Of a DNA stretch of 64,000 nt, positions 35,686-43,904 are shown piece after piece (the first letter of the stretch is position 1; each line of letters opens with the position of its first letter). Location of the stretch: positions 1 through 64,000 of the forward strand of contig JAEZIO010000034.1 of assembly GCA_023436615.1 (NCBI GenBank). The letters run 5' to 3'. The notes below the pieces were generated by a model. The model had not been told where the DNA came from and did no database searches. It saw only the letters and a program-made list of their open reading frames with translations. Made by a program: the position numbers and the translations under genes. This DNA comes from Pseudomonadota bacterium. GTDB taxonomy: Bacteria; Pseudomonadota; Alphaproteobacteria; Sphingomonadales; Sphingomonadaceae.

Positions 35686-36092
35686 ACGCCGGCGCGGGTG
35701 TAGGGGACGAAGTCGCTCATCACGCAGCTTCCGACCGTGGTTCGGCTGAGCGTGTCCACGACCTGACCGATGTCGCCGTTGCACAGGCCCATTCCGCCGA
35801 CGCGGCGGGTCACCAGCGCATAGCTGCCCGATCCGAGCAGGTTGCAGCCGCCTCTGGGCTTGTTGATCCACACACGGTTCGAGCCGTCGCGGAACGCGAT
35901 CGTGTAATCGTCGATGACGATCATGTCGTTCGACCGATATTCCGGCAGGCACGACTGCGGCCGGCCGGCGACCTTGCCGGCGAGCAGCTGGCTCAGCCGT
36001 GTCTGGGCGCGGGCATCGGCGATTTGCGGTGCGGGGGCCGCCGAACAACCGGCGACGGCCGTGCCGAGGAGGAGAAGGATGACGCTGCGCAT
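35682..36092 (-). CDS. Lipoprotein of unknown function
   Basis: Protein of 136 residues. ATG 36092 follows GGAGAG and gives the lipobox VAGCSAAP. The mature part has four further Cys (QSCLP, GGCNL, MGLCNGD, VGSCVMS), probably disulfide-bonded in the periplasm, and a strand-rich pattern (DMIVIDDYTIAFRDGSNRVWIN). It is of the small exported DUF type frequent in sphingomonads; no function recognised. ATG 36104 is an alternative start. It lies divergently to nothing nearby; gloB follows upstream with a gap of about 50 bases. Confidence 0.72.
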   Translation of the reverse strand: MRSVILLLLGTAVAGCSAAPAPQIADARAQTRLSQLLAGKVAGRPQSCLPEYRSNDMIVIDDYTIAFRDGSNRVWINKPRGGCNLLGSGSYALVTRRVGGMGLCNGDIGQVVDTLSRTTVGSCVMSDFVPYTRAGV

Positions 36093-36141
36093 TGCACTCT
36101 CCATCGTTGCATTGTCAGCCCGCATCAGAAGGCGCTTCGGC

Positions 36142-36864
36142 TCATGAACGAAAGCTGTCTTTTTCGCTACGGAGCCGGGCGAATTCCTGCCAGTCGGCGG
36201 ACCGAACGAAGGGATTGGTCGCGCGTTCCTCAGCGACGGTGGTCGGGACGGTGATCGCGCCGGCTGCGCGCATGCGTTCGACCTTCGCCAATCGATCCGC
36301 GATCGCCTGGTTTCCCGGGTCGGCGTGCGCAGCGAAGCGAGCGTTCGAGAGCGTATATTCGTGTGCGCAATAGAGGCGCGTTTCGTCCGGCAGGCTCGAC
36401 AGCCGCAGCAGCGAGTCGAACATCTGCTGCGGCGTTCCTTCGAACAGCCGGCCGCATCCCATCGCGAACAAGGTATCGCCGACGAAGGCGACCGATTGGT
36501 CATCGAAGATCAGCGCGACATGCCCGAGTGTGTGTCCGGGTACCGCGATGACCCGGCCGACATGGTCGCCGAGCCGGATCGTGGCGCCCTCGCCGAGCTC
36601 GACGTCGCGGCCCGGGATCTGCTCGCCGGCCGGGCCCGAGACCGTCGCTCCGGTCGCTTCCTTTACCGCGAGGTTCCCCCCGGTGTGGTCGGGGTGCCAA
36701 TGCGTGTTCCAGACCTGGGTGACGGTCCACCCGCGGCGTCCGGCCTCGGCGAGCACTGGCGCGGCATCGCCCGGATCTACGACGGCGGTCTCGCCGCTGT
36801 CGGAATCGTGCACCAGCCACAGATAATTGTCGGAGAACGCCGGGACGGGAACGATCTCCAGCAT
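36142..36864 (-). CDS. gloB: Hydroxyacylglutathione hydrolase (glyoxalase II)
   Basis: Metallo-beta-lactamase-fold enzyme of 240 residues hydrolysing S-lactoylglutathione. Metal ligands are in THWHPDHTGG, PGHTLGHV, FVGDTLFAMGCGR and CAHEYTLSNARF. It begins MLEIVPVPAFSDNYLW, and its ATG shares TGATG with the gloA stop. Together with gloA it forms the full methylglyoxal detoxification pair. Confidence 0.96.
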   Translation of the reverse strand: MLEIVPVPAFSDNYLWLVHDSDSGETAVVDPGDAAPVLAEAGRRGWTVTQVWNTHWHPDHTGGNLAVKEATGATVSGPAGEQIPGRDVELGEGATIRLGDHVGRVIAVPGHTLGHVALIFDDQSVAFVGDTLFAMGCGRLFEGTPQQMFDSLLRLSSLPDETRLYCAHEYTLSNARFAAHADPGNQAIADRLAKVERMRAAGAITVPTTVAEERATNPFVRSADWQEFARLRSEKDSFRS

Positions 36865-37277
36865 CACCACTCGCCGGTGTTCGGCATCGACGCCCATGGC
36901 TCCGCCGGGGAGAGCGCATCGCCCTTCTGGAGAAGCTCGATCGAAATGCCGTCGGGCGTCCGGACGAACGCCATGTGGCCGTCGCGCGGCGGCCGGTTGA
37001 TGGTGATCCCGGCATCCATCAGGCGCCGGCAGGTCGCGTAGATGTCGTCGACGAGATAGGCGAGATGGCCGAAGTTGCGGCCGCCGGCATAGCCGCTCTC
37101 GTCCCAATTGTGGGTAAGCTCGACCTCGGCGTCCTCGCCCGGCACCCCCAGGAAGATCAGGGTGAAGCGACCCTGCGGGACATCCTTTCGCCGACGTTCC
37201 TCGACGCCGAGGAGATTGAAGAAGCGGATCGTCGCTTCCGGATCGGAGACCCGAAGCATCGCGTGAAGGAATCGCAT
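36864..37277 (-). CDS. gloA: Lactoylglutathione lyase (glyoxalase I)
   Basis: Protein of 137 residues of the vicinal oxygen chelate fold: MRFLHAMLRVSDPEATIRFF with metal-ligand His at the start, the Glu in DAEVELTHNWDESGY, GHLAYLVDD with the second His, and the final Glu in ISIELLQKGD. It makes S-lactoylglutathione from methylglyoxal and glutathione. It overlaps gloB by one base. Confidence 0.96.
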   Translation of the reverse strand: MRFLHAMLRVSDPEATIRFFNLLGVEERRRKDVPQGRFTLIFLGVPGEDAEVELTHNWDESGYAGGRNFGHLAYLVDDIYATCRRLMDAGITINRPPRDGHMAFVRTPDGISIELLQKGDALSPAEPWASMPNTGEW

Positions 37278-37282
37278 CGATC

Positions 37283-37966
37283 CTATTTAGGCTTGGCCGG
37301 CGCCGGTTGCACGTCGAGCTGCGCGGGCAGCAGCTTCAGCGCCTCGCGCGCGGCCTTGCCGGCGTCGCCCTGCGGGTCGCGGGCCACCGCACGGGTCCAG
37401 TAATCGCGGGCGCCGACAGTGTCCCCGGCGAACTGCGCCACGTGGCCGGCCTCGAACAGGATCAGCGGATCCGCGGGCGTCAGGGCGAGGGCGCGCCCGA
37501 TGCTGCTCTTCGCGGTCGCGACGTCGCCTTCGCGGATCGCGAGCGCCGCGGAGAAATACCAAAGGAACGGGTCGTCGGAGATGGTCTGCGCCGCCTCGTT
37601 CACCTTCGCCCGAGCCGTCTTGAGGTCGTTGAGTGATTCGGCGGCTCGTGCGCGGTCGAGTAGCGCCTCGCCGCGCTGCTCCGCTTGAAGGCCCGGCCCC
37701 GAAAGCGCCCGGTCGAGCGCGAGCGCGGCCTTGCCCGGCCGCTGGGCCGCGATCCAGCTGTTGCCGGCCGCCGCCCACAGCCGGGCCGCCTGCGGATTCG
37801 CCGAATTGAGCTGGGCCGCCGCCTGCTCGAACGCTTCGGCCGCCGCCTGCGGATTGCTGTCGGCGGTCGCGCGAACGGCGCGGCAGATGAAGGCTTCGGC
37901 AGTGACGACATCGGGGCACGGCGCCGGCTGCGCGGCGGCCAGTGCTGCGGCGAGGGTCAGGATCAT
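37283..37966 (-). CDS. Exported TPR-repeat protein
   Basis: Protein of 227 residues with an N-terminal signal (MILTLAAALAAAQPAPC) and four to five tetratricopeptide-like helix pairs, for example AAEAFEQAAAQLNSANPQAARLWAA and KSSIGRALALTPADPLILFEAGH. A periplasmic scaffold role is likely; the partner is unknown. The start overlaps the stop of the alpha/beta hydrolase gene (ATGA), and the C-terminus ends in Pro/Lys. It stands five bases upstream of gloA, so hydrolase, TPR, gloA and gloB probably share a transcript. Confidence 0.82.
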   Translation of the reverse strand: MILTLAAALAAAQPAPCPDVVTAEAFICRAVRATADSNPQAAAEAFEQAAAQLNSANPQAARLWAAAGNSWIAAQRPGKAALALDRALSGPGLQAEQRGEALLDRARAAESLNDLKTARAKVNEAAQTISDDPFLWYFSAALAIREGDVATAKSSIGRALALTPADPLILFEAGHVAQFAGDTVGARDYWTRAVARDPQGDAGKAAREALKLLPAQLDVQPAPAKPK

Positions 37967-38706
37967 TCGCGGCTCTCCGTCAGGGCGGCAACGGTCCGCA
38001 GGATCGCGTCGATCTCATGGGGCTCCGACAGCCGATGGCCGCCGCCTTTGATGATCGTCAGCTGGACATCCGCTGAACGCAGCTGCCGCATGGTCCTTAC
38101 CGCGACGTCGAGCGGGACCTCCGAATCGGCGTCGCCGTGGATCAGCCGCACCGGGCAGTCGACGGCGATCGGTTCGCCGAGCAGGCGAAGCGTTTCGCCC
38201 GATTCCCAGAAACCCAGTGTCGTTACCTGCGGCTCCGGACCGTAAGGATTGGGCTGCTCGAGACGGCCCGCCGTGCGCAGGCTGTCCTTCTCCGCATCGC
38301 TGTAGCCCCAGTCGGTGAAGTCAGGCGCCGCCGCGATTCCGACGAGCGCCGCGACTCGGTCCGGCCGAAGCCGCGCCAGCAGAAGCGCGATCCAGCCGCC
38401 CATCGACGAGCCGACGAGGATTACCGGCCCGTTCGTGAGCTCGTCGAGCAGGCGCAACGCCTCGTCGAGCCATTGGCGCAGCGTGCCGTCGTCGAATTCC
38501 CCGTCCGACAAGCCGGTGCCCGAATAATCGAAGCGGAGCATCGCGAGGCCGCGCCTCTCCGCGAACGCATCCAGCGCCAGCGCCTTGGAGCCTTCCATGT
38601 CGGACGCATAGCCGGGAAGGAACATCAAGCTCGGCGAGCGGCCGTCGCGCATGCGATACGCGATGCGACCGCCGTTCACGTCGAGATGCCGAAGTTCGGC
38701 GCTCAT
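37963..38706 (-). CDS. Alpha/beta hydrolase (serine hydrolase)
   Basis: Protein of 247 residues. The alpha/beta-hydrolase sequence shows LMFLPGYASDMEG (oxyanion region), the nucleophile elbow VGSSMGGWIALLLA (Ser), LIHGDADSEVPLD with the acid, and His in KGGGHRLSEP. The type resembles palmitoyl-protein-thioesterase-like or carboxyl esterase proteins of bacteria, with no known substrate. It is the first gene of a run of four leftward genes. Confidence 0.88.
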   Translation of the reverse strand: MSAELRHLDVNGGRIAYRMRDGRSPSLMFLPGYASDMEGSKALALDAFAERRGLAMLRFDYSGTGLSDGEFDDGTLRQWLDEALRLLDELTNGPVILVGSSMGGWIALLLARLRPDRVAALVGIAAAPDFTDWGYSDAEKDSLRTAGRLEQPNPYGPEPQVTTLGFWESGETLRLLGEPIAVDCPVRLIHGDADSEVPLDVAVRTMRQLRSADVQLTIIKGGGHRLSEPHEIDAILRTVAALTESRE

Positions 38707-38862
38707 CGATCGCCAAACGCCACAAACGCAGCGGAGCTACGCGCGCGTGCACGTGGGGGCGGGCAGCGAATGGCGGACCGGAGCGAGATCTGACCAATCG
38801 TGGACACAGCCGCCCCGTTACAGCAGCGCCGAGGCTGTAGGACAGCCATTTTGCGGCGGAAC

Positions 38863-38878
38863 GCGGAGCCGGCTCCGC
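38863..38878. promoter_or_regulatory. Perfect 16-base palindrome upstream of the aldo/keto reductase
   Basis: GCGGAGCCGGCTCCGC reads the same on both strands and lies 19 bases before the AGGAGG of the gene at 38909, within the divergent intergenic region. It could be a regulator site or form an RNA hairpin. In a GC-rich genome a chance palindrome is possible. Confidence 0.35.
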
Positions 38879-38908
38879 CGGTTCACGGTCAAGATCAGGA
38901 GGCCATCA

Positions 38909-39877
38909 ATGCAATATCGGCAACTCGGCGCCAGCGATTTGCAGGTTTCGGAAATCTCGCTCGGCTCGTGGCTCACCTATGGCGTTGGAGTCGAGGCCGA
39001 CAAGGCGCGCGCCTGCTTGGACGAGGCTTTCGCTCAGGGCATCAACTTCATCGACACGGCGAACATCTACGGCCGCGGGGCCGCCGAGAGCTTCCTCGGT
39101 GAGGCGCTCAAGCATCGCAGCCGCGACAGCTACGTGCTCGCGACCAAGCTCTATTTCCCGATGACCGATGGCGATCGCGGCTTGTCGCGCGAGCAGATCG
39201 AAAAGCAGCTCGATGCGTCTCTTCAGCGGCTCCAGACGGACGTCATCGATCTCTACCAGTGCCACCGCTACGATTCCGAGACGCCGCTCGAAGAAACGAT
39301 GGAGGCCCTGACCCGCGCGGTCGAAAGCGGCAAGGCCCGCTACGTCGGCTTTTCCGAATGGCCGGCGGACAAGATCCAGGATGCGCTAGACCTCACGTCG
39401 TCGCGCGACCTGATCAAATTCGTATCGAGCCAGCCGCAATATTCGCTCGTCTGGCGGGAACCGGAGGACGAGGTGATCCCGCTCTGTGCCGCCAACGGCA
39501 TTTCCCAGATCGTCTGGTCGCCGCTCGGCCAGGGCGTGCTGACCGGCAAATACGACCCCGACCGGCCGCCCCCGCCCGGCACCCGTGCGTCGAGCGACGA
39601 GATGGGCGGGTGGATGGAGGGGCTCATGAAGCCGGAGCTGCTTCGCGCCGTGCAGGCGGTGAAGCCGATCGCGCAGGAGGCCGGCCTCACCCTGCCGCAA
39701 TTCGCGCTCGCCTGGGTGCTGCGCGAGCCGAACGTTGCCTCGGCGATCATCGGCGCCTCGAGGCCCGAGCAGGTGCGCGAGAATGCGGCCGCGTCGGGGG
39801 TCATCGTCGACACCCAGCTGTTCGAGCGCGCGGAAGCGATCATCGAGGAAGCGGTGGGCGAGGCGCAGCCCGCCTAG
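38909..39877 (+). CDS. Aldo/keto reductase, potassium-channel beta-subunit-like
   Basis: Protein of 322 residues, (beta/alpha)8 NADPH oxidoreductase. Tetrad residues are Asp in FIDTANIYGRG with Tyr, Lys in LATKLYFPM, and His in YQCHRYD. The C-terminal NADPH-binding part is AIIGASRPEQVRENAAA. Resemblance is highest to the Kv-beta/YghZ group. ATG 38909 follows AGGAGG; the longer frame starting at 38651 runs antisense through the hydrolase gene. The substrate is unknown; methylglyoxal reduction would fit the gloA/gloB neighbourhood but is speculation. Confidence 0.93.
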   Translation: MQYRQLGASDLQVSEISLGSWLTYGVGVEADKARACLDEAFAQGINFIDTANIYGRGAAESFLGEALKHRSRDSYVLATKLYFPMTDGDRGLSREQIEKQLDASLQRLQTDVIDLYQCHRYDSETPLEETMEALTRAVESGKARYVGFSEWPADKIQDALDLTSSRDLIKFVSSQPQYSLVWREPEDEVIPLCAANGISQIVWSPLGQGVLTGKYDPDRPPPPGTRASSDEMGGWMEGLMKPELLRAVQAVKPIAQEAGLTLPQFALAWVLREPNVASAIIGASRPEQVRENAAASGVIVDTQLFERAEAIIEEAVGEAQPA

Positions 39878-40089
39878 ATCGCGCCCGAGCGGCGCCGGCT
39901 CGGACTTACGAAAACCTCCTCGATCGGGCAGTCGAACAGCTCCGCGATGCGAAACGCCAAGGGCAGCGAAGGATCGTACTTCCCGGTCTCGATCGCATTG
40001 ATGCTCTGGCGCGAAACCTCGAGCCGGCCGGCCAGGTCGGCCTGGCTCCATCCGCGCTCGGCGCGGAGCACCCTCAGTAGGTTTTCCAT
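39874..40089 (-). CDS. Small XRE-family helix-turn-helix protein
   Basis: Protein of 71 residues almost entirely an HTH domain (LLRVLRAERGWSQADLAGRLEVSRQSINAIETGKYDPSL). This is the compact Cro/CI-like regulator type paired with a small membrane protein. ATG 40089 shares TGATG with the stop of that partner. The longer open frame to 40176 is antisense read-through. It probably regulates its own operon. The stop overlaps the aldo/keto reductase stop by 4 bases. Confidence 0.9.
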   Translation of the reverse strand: MENLLRVLRAERGWSQADLAGRLEVSRQSINAIETGKYDPSLPLAFRIAELFDCPIEEVFVSPSRRRSGAI

Positions 40090-40502
40090 CAGCACCCGCC
40101 TCCGGCGTCGCCGATTGTGAGTTTGTTGTAGAGGCCGCCGAGGCCGAGCCCGAAGAACCACAGGACCGCAATCCAATAGCCATCGGCGTCACCTACCAGG
40201 CCGAAATTATCGAGGAATCCCCAGACCGTGGCCACGCTGAGCGTGAACGCGCTCGCCCACAGGATCTGTCTGACCATCAGCGTGCGCAGATATTCGTCCT
40301 TCTCTTCCACTAGGTAGCGGCCGATTGCTCCGAAGATGCCGATGATCGGAAGGGCGGGCAGAATGGCCACGAAGTATCGCAAACCCCCCGGGATGAGCTG
40401 GTGCTTGAACCCGTAAACCGCGGTGATGAGAAACAGCGCATACAGAAGGCTGAGCCATATGAGTCGCCAATTGTATCGCTTCCACGCAGGTGAGCTTGCC
40501 AT
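40089..40502 (-). CDS. Small membrane protein paired with an XRE regulator
   Basis: Protein of 137 residues with four transmembrane helices: about 13-32, 42-62, 80-98 and 107-125. A polar loop with EEKDEYLRTLMVRQ lies between helices 2 and 3, a feature shared by membrane partners of small XRE regulators. Function unknown. It is the first gene of a two-gene leftward unit. Confidence 0.8.
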   Translation of the reverse strand: MASSPAWKRYNWRLIWLSLLYALFLITAVYGFKHQLIPGGLRYFVAILPALPIIGIFGAIGRYLVEEKDEYLRTLMVRQILWASAFTLSVATVWGFLDNFGLVGDADGYWIAVLWFFGLGLGGLYNKLTIGDAGGGC

Positions 40503-40558
40503 GTCAACGTTCCTTGCCGGTTAGTAAAGCGACCTTTACATCCAAACGAAAGGGAATG

Positions 40559-41632
40559 TCAAGGGTGCTTTGCGCCCTCTTCAAGGCTCGGCAGTGGATT
40601 TCGGGGCGGCCCCCTGTGGCGCCAGCAATAATTGAACAAGCTGTCCGCCTCCGCCTGGTCGAAGGCGGCCCCGGCATGCAACCGCTCCCCCTTGTCTTGG
40701 GAGTCTCGCCATCTCTGCGCGCGCGCCGAGCCCATCCCCCAATGCAAGTAAAATTGTTCTTTGCCGAAGCTACGGTTCGCCTGCCGCTCCTTTTCGATGC
40801 GCTCGAAAAGGTTCGCCCCGGGAAGCGTAGATATCCCTGCGCCGCTCAACATCCCGATTGCTCGGGCATCGGCGGACCACTCTTCCGCATCCGAAAACTG
40901 GAGCGCAGAATCGGGCCTTCTTGTCCCGACGACGGCGCCGATGAGCGCGCCGAGGGTTCCATTTGCGCGCAGAGCCGCTTTGACTTCGTCATGCCTCTGC
41001 AAATGCGCGATCTCGTGCGCGGCAAGCGCGGCGAATTCATCCGCCGTCGCAGTCGTGAGAAACGCATTTGAGATAATGAGCCGGTTGCCCGGCGCGGATG
41101 TGACGATGAAGCCTTCGTCAGACAGGACTTCGATTCTTGTACGATGCGCCAGGTCGGGATCGAGCTTCGCTATAAGATGGCGGACTGCACTTTCTCCCTC
41201 GCGCGACGTGCAGTAGCTGCCGTAATAGCTGCGGAGATCCTGCGCGACCAATCGCGTTGTCAAGACGTTCGGGAGTATGGGCGCCAGCCATTCGGCCGGA
41301 ATCTTGATGAGCTCGACTACCAGTAGCGTCGCGACGAAAATTGCGACGTGCCAGGTACGCGCTGCTCCCCAGCGAATCCGCCTGCCAGCGCGACCGACTT
41401 CCTGGCGCAACTCGTCAGCGACCGGGCCGGAGACAGTGAGCTTCCAGTCGCGATAACCTCGCCGTCCAAGCTGCAACTGCGCGCCATCATCCGATAATCG
41501 GCGGAGCTGTCGCAACGGAATGGATTCAGTTTCGTCGGGCCGAAGCAGCAACAATTCGGACGCTGCAATTTCCACCTGGACTGTTGCCGGCGTCGCGCGT
41601 TCCGTCGTGAATAGAAAAGCAATGCCAGTCAC
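40559..41632 (-). CDS. M48 family zinc metalloprotease, membrane anchored
   Basis: Protein of 357 residues from GTG 41632 (another GTG at 41716 would add 28 unlikely residues). An N-terminal soluble part of about 90 residues precedes one transmembrane helix (about 96-112). The zinc site is LAAHEIAHLQRH (His206, Glu207, His210) with the third ligand likely Glu251 in DAEEWSADARA. M48 proteins resemble the quality-control proteases HtpX and Oma1. The base composition looks less GC-rich than in its neighbours, which may point to a different history. Confidence 0.8.
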   Translation of the reverse strand: MTGIAFLFTTERATPATVQVEIAASELLLLRPDETESIPLRQLRRLSDDGAQLQLGRRGYRDWKLTVSGPVADELRQEVGRAGRRIRWGAARTWHVAIFVATLLVVELIKIPAEWLAPILPNVLTTRLVAQDLRSYYGSYCTSREGESAVRHLIAKLDPDLAHRTRIEVLSDEGFIVTSAPGNRLIISNAFLTTATADEFAALAAHEIAHLQRHDEVKAALRANGTLGALIGAVVGTRRPDSALQFSDAEEWSADARAIGMLSGAGISTLPGANLFERIEKERQANRSFGKEQFYLHWGMGSARAQRWRDSQDKGERLHAGAAFDQAEADSLFNYCWRHRGPPRNPLPSLEEGAKHP

Positions 41633-41768
41633 GGTTCGCCAACGCGCTCGATAGTCACTGTCCCCCGATCCGAGCGCGGTTGAAACTGCAGCGCACCGGC
41701 AGCTTTGGCAAGACACGGGAAGCCGGCAGGTTGAGCGGCCGCGGGTGCGTCGCTACATGCCGAGCCAC

Positions 41769-43787
41769 ATGACCAAGATGTTCAAGATCTCGCTTCCGGA
41801 CGGTTCGGTCCGGGAAGTGCCGGAAGGCTCGACCCCGGCCGACATCGCCGCGGCGATCGGGCCAGGGCTCGCCAAGGCGGCGCTGGCGGCGAAGATCGAC
41901 GGCGAGCTTCGCGACCTCAATCGCCCGATCGAAGCCGATGCGAACCTCGCGCTGGTTACGTCGCGCGACGAGAAAGACGCGCTCGAGCTCGTCCGCCACG
42001 ACTTCGCCCACGTCCTCGCCGAGGCGGTGCAGAACCTGTTTCCGGGAACGCAGATCACCTTCGGCCCGGCAACCGAGGACGGCTTCTATTACGACTTCGC
42101 GCCGACGGCCGAGCGCGGCCCCTTCACCGAGGAGGACTTGCCGGCGATCGAAGAGGAAATGCGGCGCATCATCGCCGCCGACAAGCCCCTGGTTCGCGAG
42201 GTGTGGGACCGTGAGCGCGTGCGCCAGTTCTTCCTCGACCATGGCGAGGCGTTCAAGGCCGAGTGGGTGATGGAGCTGCCCGAGGGCGAGCAGATCACCA
42301 TGTACAAGACCGGGCACGGCGAGGCCGACTGGATCGACCTGTGCCGCGGCCCGCACCTCGCCTCGACCGGAAAGCTCGACCCGCAGGCGTTCAGGCTGAC
42401 TCGAGTGTCCGGCGCCTATTGGCGAGGCGACCCGAAGAACCCGATGCTGAGCCGGATCTACGGCACTGCGTGGCTCAACAAGAAGCAGCTCGACGCCTAT
42501 CTCGTCAGGCTGGAGGAAGCCGCCAAGCGCGACCACCGCAAGATTGGCCAGGAGATGGACCTCTTCCACCTCCAGGCGGAAGCGCACGGATCCGTGTTCT
42601 GGCACCCCAAGGGCTATCTGATCTGGCGCGAGCTGGAGGCGTATATGCGCCGGCGGCTCGACGCGGCCGGCTATGTCGAAGTCAAGACGCCGCAGCTGAT
42701 GGATGCCCGCCAGTGGGAGAAGAGCGGCCACTGGGGCAAGTACCGCGAGAACATGTTCATCGTCCCCGACGAGATCCCGTCGACGGAGGACGATGCGCCA
42801 ATCCTCTCCGGCGACTCCGAGCTGATGGCGCTGAAGCCGATGAATTGCCCGGCGCACGTGCTGATCTTCAAGCAGGGCATCACGAGCTATCGCGAGCTCC
42901 CGATCCGGATGGCAGAGTTCGGCTGCTGCCATCGCAACGAGCCGCACGGCGCGCTTCACGGAATCATGCGGGTGCGCCAGTTCACGCAGGACGACGCGCA
43001 TATCTTCGTGTCCGAGGACCAGCTGATCGACGAGATCGTCGCCTTCTGCGACCTCCTCGACAGCGTGTACCGCGAGCTCGGTTTTGCGAGCTACGCGATC
43101 AAGCTCGCGCTTCGCCCCGACCAGAGATACGGCAGCGACGAGGAGTGGGACCGCGCCGAGCAGGTGCTTCGCGACGCCGTGGCGAAGGCAGGGCGCAACA
43201 CGCCCGAATATGCCTGGGAAGAGCTGCCGGGCGAAGGCGCCTTCTACGCCCCCAAGCTGGAGTTCCATCTGACCGACGCGATCGGCCGGACCTGGCAGGT
43301 GGGCACGATCCAGGCGGACACGGTGCTCCCGGAGCGGCTCGACGCGACCTATGTCGGCGAGGACGGGCAGAAGCATCGCCCGGTCATGCTCCACCGGGCG
43401 ATCATCGGCACGTTCGAGCGCTTCATCGGAATCCTGATCGAACATTATGCGGGCAAGTTTCCGCTATGGCTGGCGCCGGTTCAGGCGGTCGTCGCGACGA
43501 TCGTGTCGGAGGCCGATGATTATGCGCGGGAGGTCGCGGCGAAGCTGGCGGCGCGCGGAATCCGCGTCGAGACCGACCTTCGCAACGAGAAAATCAACTA
43601 CAAGGTTCGCGAGCACAGCCTCGCGAAGGTCCCGCTGCTGCTGGTCGTCGGAAAGCGCGAGGCGGACGAAGGGACGGTCGCGCTTCGGCGTCTTGGAAGC
43701 GAAGACCGGCAGCTGGTGATGAGCGCTGACGAAGCCGTCGGGCAGATCGCCGCCGAGATCGTGCCGCCGGACCTGCGGACCGCCTGA
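41769..43787 (+). CDS. thrS: Threonyl-tRNA synthetase
   Basis: Class II synthetase of 672 residues: TGS domain (LPDGSVREVPEGSTPADIAAAI), editing domain with HDFAHVLAEAVQNLFP and the C-H pair near DLCRGPHL, catalytic core with MNCPAHV (zinc Cys), RMAEFGCCHRNEPHGALHGIMRVRQFTQDDAH, and HRAIIGTFERFIGIL, then the anticodon domain. ATG 41769 was used; ATG 41778 (MFKISLPDG) is an equal alternative. It sits immediately upstream of infC, the common thrS-infC order. Confidence 0.97.
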   Translation: MTKMFKISLPDGSVREVPEGSTPADIAAAIGPGLAKAALAAKIDGELRDLNRPIEADANLALVTSRDEKDALELVRHDFAHVLAEAVQNLFPGTQITFGPATEDGFYYDFAPTAERGPFTEEDLPAIEEEMRRIIAADKPLVREVWDRERVRQFFLDHGEAFKAEWVMELPEGEQITMYKTGHGEADWIDLCRGPHLASTGKLDPQAFRLTRVSGAYWRGDPKNPMLSRIYGTAWLNKKQLDAYLVRLEEAAKRDHRKIGQEMDLFHLQAEAHGSVFWHPKGYLIWRELEAYMRRRLDAAGYVEVKTPQLMDARQWEKSGHWGKYRENMFIVPDEIPSTEDDAPILSGDSELMALKPMNCPAHVLIFKQGITSYRELPIRMAEFGCCHRNEPHGALHGIMRVRQFTQDDAHIFVSEDQLIDEIVAFCDLLDSVYRELGFASYAIKLALRPDQRYGSDEEWDRAEQVLRDAVAKAGRNTPEYAWEELPGEGAFYAPKLEFHLTDAIGRTWQVGTIQADTVLPERLDATYVGEDGQKHRPVMLHRAIIGTFERFIGILIEHYAGKFPLWLAPVQAVVATIVSEADDYAREVAAKLAARGIRVETDLRNEKINYKVREHSLAKVPLLLVVGKREADEGTVALRRLGSEDRQLVMSADEAVGQIAAEIVPPDLRTA

Positions 43788-43801
43788 CACGCCAGCGCCA
43801 C

Positions 43802-43850
43802 AGGCTGCGGCAAAAATGGAAGGCGGCCGCACGCGCAGCCTTTTCATTTT
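43802..43850 (+). terminator. Hairpin with T-rich tail between thrS and infC
   Basis: AGGCTGCG (43802-43809) pairs with CGCAGCCT (43834-43841), with a 24-base loop, then TTTTCATTTT. The long loop makes it a weak rho-independent terminator candidate, or an attenuator between thrS and infC. No ORF overlaps it. Confidence 0.4.
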
Positions 43851-43904
43851 CCACGCGAATGCCTAATTCGCTGAACCTGCGAAACAACTGACTGGAGACG
43901 ACGT

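Noticed and set aside
36142..37107. Longer start for gloB and other upstream extensions in overlapping operons
   Set aside because: The additional residues are out-of-frame readings of upstream genes; the chosen starts coincide with ATGA/TGATG junctions and family N-termini.
41655..43445. Long minus-strand open frame (596 codons) opposite thrS
   Set aside because: It lies antisense to thrS and reads as arginine/leucine-rich filler typical of GC-rich shadow frames; thrS has full family support.
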